Below, piece after piece: positions 6,661 to 8,190 of a stretch of DNA of 8,190 nucleotides (the stretch's first letter is position 1; each line of letters opens with the position of its first letter). A model generated the notes under the pieces. It ran no database searches and was not told where the DNA came from. It saw only the letters and a list, made by a program, of their open reading frames with translations. Location: the NCBI GenBank assembly GCA_934630555.1, contig CAKTXB010000076.1, forward strand, positions 1-8,190. Direction: 5' to 3'. Origin of the DNA: an uncultured Oscillospiraceae bacterium (GTDB lineage: Bacteria > Bacillota > Clostridia > Oscillospirales > Oscillospiraceae). Both the position numbers and the translations under genes were made by a program.

Positions 6661-7988
6661 TGGGAAAACCGACCGGATTTCTGGATTATCCGCGGCAGGA
6701 GGCGCGCCATCGCGATGCGCGCACCCGCATTCGCGACTATGCCCCCATCGACGCCCCGCTGCCCGCCACCGCCCGCAAACGGCAGGCCGGCCGCTGCATG
6801 GACTGCGGCGTGCCGTTCTGTCAGGCCGGCATCGTGCTAAGCGGCGCGCGCCTCGGCTGTCCGCTGCACAATCTCATCCCTGAGTGGAACGAATCGCTCT
6901 GGCAGGGCGATTACCCCACCGCCGTGCAGCGGCTGCTCAAAACGAATTGCTTCCCCGAGTTCACCAGCCGCGTCTGCCCCGCCCTGTGCGAGCGCGCGTG
7001 CACCTGCGGCATGATCGGCAGCAGCGTCGCCGTGCGCGACAATGAGCGTGCCATCATCGACTTTGCCTTTGAAAATGACCTCATGCACCCCCAGCCGCCC
7101 GCGTGCCGTTCCGACAAGCGCATCGCCGTCGTCGGCTCCGGCCCGGCCGGTCTCGCCGCGGCCTACTATCTCAACCGCCGCGGCCATACCGTCACGGTCT
7201 TTGAGCGCGACGCCCTTCCCGGCGGCCTTCTGACTTACGGCATCGCGCCCATGAAGCTCCCGCAGGATGTCGTCGCCCGCCGCGTCCGCCTCATGCAGCA
7301 GGAGGGCGTCGAGTTTGTCACGAACTGCGCCATCACCCCAGACACCGCCGCAAAGCAGCTGGACGGCTATGATCTCGTCATCCTCGCCTGCGGCGCGCAG
7401 AAACCGCGCCCGCTCACATGGCCGGACATGCCAAAGACCGGCGTTCTCTACGCACTTGGCTTCTTAAAGCCCGCCAGCCTTGCCGCCATGGACGGCAGCG
7501 AGAGCAGCCAGAGCGCCCGCGGCAAAAACGTCGTCATCATCGGCGCGGGCGACAGCGCCAGCGACTGTCTGGCCATGGCTCTGCGGCAGGGCTGCCGCTC
7601 CGTGCGCCAGCTCGTCCGCCGCCCCGCGGCAGACTATCCGCAAAAACCCGACTATGCTCATGAGGAAGCCCTTGCTGTCTTCGGCGCGGATGTCCGTCAG
7701 TTTTCCACCCAGGTCACGGCGCTTGAGGCGGACGATACCGGCGCGCTGCGCGCTGTCGTCACGTCCGGCGGCGAAACGCTCCCCTGTGAGCTGCTCATTC
7801 TCGCCTCCGGCTTCTCCGGCTGCGACGATACCGCGGCCGCCCTGCAAACCGCCCTCCCCAACACGCCGACCCTCACCGCCGGCGATATGGCAAACGGCGC
7901 CTCGCTCGTCGTTCTTGCCATCGCCTCCGGCAAACAGGCCGCCGCCGAGGCGGACCGCCAGTTGATGGGTTACACCAATATTCTTTAG
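6660..7988 (+). CDS. gltD: Glutamate synthase (NADPH) small subunit, compact form
   Basis: GltD oxidises NAD(P)H through FAD and passes electrons over 4Fe-4S clusters to GltB. The N-terminal iron-sulfur domain has Cys46, 49, 54 and 67 (CMDCGVPFC then GCPLHN) and Cys106, 110 and 114 (CPALCERAC), with IPEWN between. The FAD Rossmann motif is GSGPAG (159-164), followed by FERDALPGGLLTYGI. The NAD(P)H-binding motif is GAGDSASDC (295-303). The second FAD contact, AGDMANGASLVV, is at 407-418, and the end, DRQLMGYTNIL, is typical. The length of 442 is short: family members are usually about 470-495. The missing residues appear to lie between about 320 and 405, where a Trp/Pro-rich segment after the NADPH motif and the segment before AGD are reduced. 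Key motifs are intact, so I read it as functional. The start is fixed by the TAATG overlap with gltB and a GGAGGG RBS. A strong terminator lies 3 bases after the stop. Confidence 0.95.
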   Translation: MGKPTGFLDYPRQEARHRDARTRIRDYAPIDAPLPATARKRQAGRCMDCGVPFCQAGIVLSGARLGCPLHNLIPEWNESLWQGDYPTAVQRLLKTNCFPEFTSRVCPALCERACTCGMIGSSVAVRDNERAIIDFAFENDLMHPQPPACRSDKRIAVVGSGPAGLAAAYYLNRRGHTVTVFERDALPGGLLTYGIAPMKLPQDVVARRVRLMQQEGVEFVTNCAITPDTAAKQLDGYDLVILACGAQKPRPLTWPDMPKTGVLYALGFLKPASLAAMDGSESSQSARGKNVVIIGAGDSASDCLAMALRQGCRSVRQLVRRPAADYPQKPDYAHEEALAVFGADVRQFSTQVTALEADDTGALRAVVTSGGETLPCELLILASGFSGCDDTAAALQTALPNTPTLTAGDMANGASLVVLAIASGKQAAAEADRQLMGYTNIL

Positions 7989-7991
7989 AGC

Positions 7992-8023
7992 AAAAGCACC
8001 TCCCATTGCCGGGAGGTGCTTTT
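7992..8023 (+). terminator. Strong intrinsic terminator of the gltBD operon
   Basis: AAAAGCACCTCCC (7992-8004) pairs perfectly with GGGAGGTGCTTTT (8011-8023) around ATTGCC, a 13-bp stem ending in T residues. It starts 3 bases after the gltD stop. The A-run on the left arm means it could also work from the other strand for a convergent gene to the right. Confidence 0.93.
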
Positions 8024-8024
8024 T

Positions 8025-8081
8025 GCGCCCGTCACCGCTTTTGCCTCGGTGTTCGGAACACCGCAACCGTGCCTCCGGCGG
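8025..8081. repeat. Structured GC-rich intergenic repeat, copy 1
   Basis: Starts GCGCCCG, then ACCG and a T-rich stretch, then a 38-base core (8044-8081). The core holds a perfect hairpin CGGTGTT-CGG-AACACCG (8047-8063) and ends in GTGCCTCCGGCGG. It matches copy 2 at 32 of 38 core positions. No reading frame explains it. Confidence 0.75.
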
Positions 8082-8104
8082 ATTTTGCCATAGTCGGCAG
8101 GCTA

Positions 8105-8162
8105 GCGCCCGCCCACCGTTCTTTCCTCAGTGTTTGCAACACTGCACCTGTGCCTCCGGCGG
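8105..8162. repeat. Structured GC-rich intergenic repeat, copy 2
   Basis: Same order as copy 1: GCGCCCG, ACCG, T-rich stretch, then the core at 8125-8162. The hairpin is CAGTGTT-TGC-AACACTG (8128-8144), followed by GTGCCTCCGGCGG. Relative to copy 1 the second pair of the stem changes from G-C to A-T on both sides, so the fold is kept. The copies are in direct orientation about 81 bases apart. Between them sits a small TGCC-ATAGTC-GGCA hairpin (8087-8100). Confidence 0.75.
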
Positions 8163-8168
8163 CTGACT

Positions 8169-8190
8169 TTTTTCTGCCTTGCCAGAAAAA
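8169..8190. terminator. Hairpin at the right window edge, possible terminator
   Basis: TTTTTCTG (8169-8176) pairs with CAGAAAAA (8183-8190) around CCTTGC; the stem may go on past the window. On the minus strand the hairpin would be followed by little T, so its direction and function are open. It may belong to a convergent gene to the right or to the repeat region. Confidence 0.35.

Noticed and set aside
6660..7988. GltD as a stand-alone flavoprotein of the NfnB or dihydropyrimidine dehydrogenase type
   Set aside because: It directly overlaps gltB with a coupled RBS and keeps the GltD-type C-terminus and cysteine spacing, so the GOGAT small subunit is the simpler reading.
8025..8162. Possible start of a CRISPR array
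   Set aside because: The two repeats are imperfect (32 of 38 in the core), longer than usual repeats and hairpin-forming over the core, with only two copies and no cas genes in view.

Overview
The window is a GC-rich (roughly 60% or more in the genes, third codon positions strongly C/G) piece of a Gram-positive chromosome. A tRNA-sensing T-box leader, strong purine-rich Shine-Dalgarno sites, sigma-70-type promoters with 17-bp spacers and protein sequences of clostridial type point to a GC-rich gut Clostridia/Oscillospirales-like bacterium. The taxon is an inference from these traits, not a database match.

Layout: positions 1-1439 (minus strand) hold most of asnB, a glutamine-hydrolysing asparagine synthetase whose 3' end runs off the left edge. 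Positions 1440-2139 are a 700-bp divergent control region. On the minus strand it carries the asnB promoter (1785-1813) and a T-box leader with an AAC (Asn) specifier and a terminator/antiterminator. On the plus strand it carries a structured element ending in a terminator-like hairpin (about 1870-1979), a palindrome (2019-2041) and a promoter (2043-2071) in front of gltB. Positions 2140-7988 are gltB and gltD, the two subunits of glutamate synthase, overlapping by one base. A strong terminator follows (7992-8023), then two copies of a structured GC-rich intergenic repeat and a hairpin at the right edge.

How the parts work together: GltBD turns glutamine plus 2-oxoglutarate into two glutamates. 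AsnB spends glutamine to amidate aspartate. Both use an N-terminal-cysteine glutaminase to release ammonia, so the two divergent units draw on the same glutamine pool. The asnB side can be read directly: it should be switched on when tRNA-Asn is uncharged. The gltBD side has no recognised regulator, but it has an unexplained structured leader-like element and a candidate operator.

Most of the window is ordinary central nitrogen metabolism. The parts that deserve a second look are the structured element upstream of gltB, the palindrome next to its -35 box, the compact GltD, the GEISDE motif in AsnB and the downstream repeat pair with a compensated base pair. I did not find a new defence, mobile or multi-gene system.
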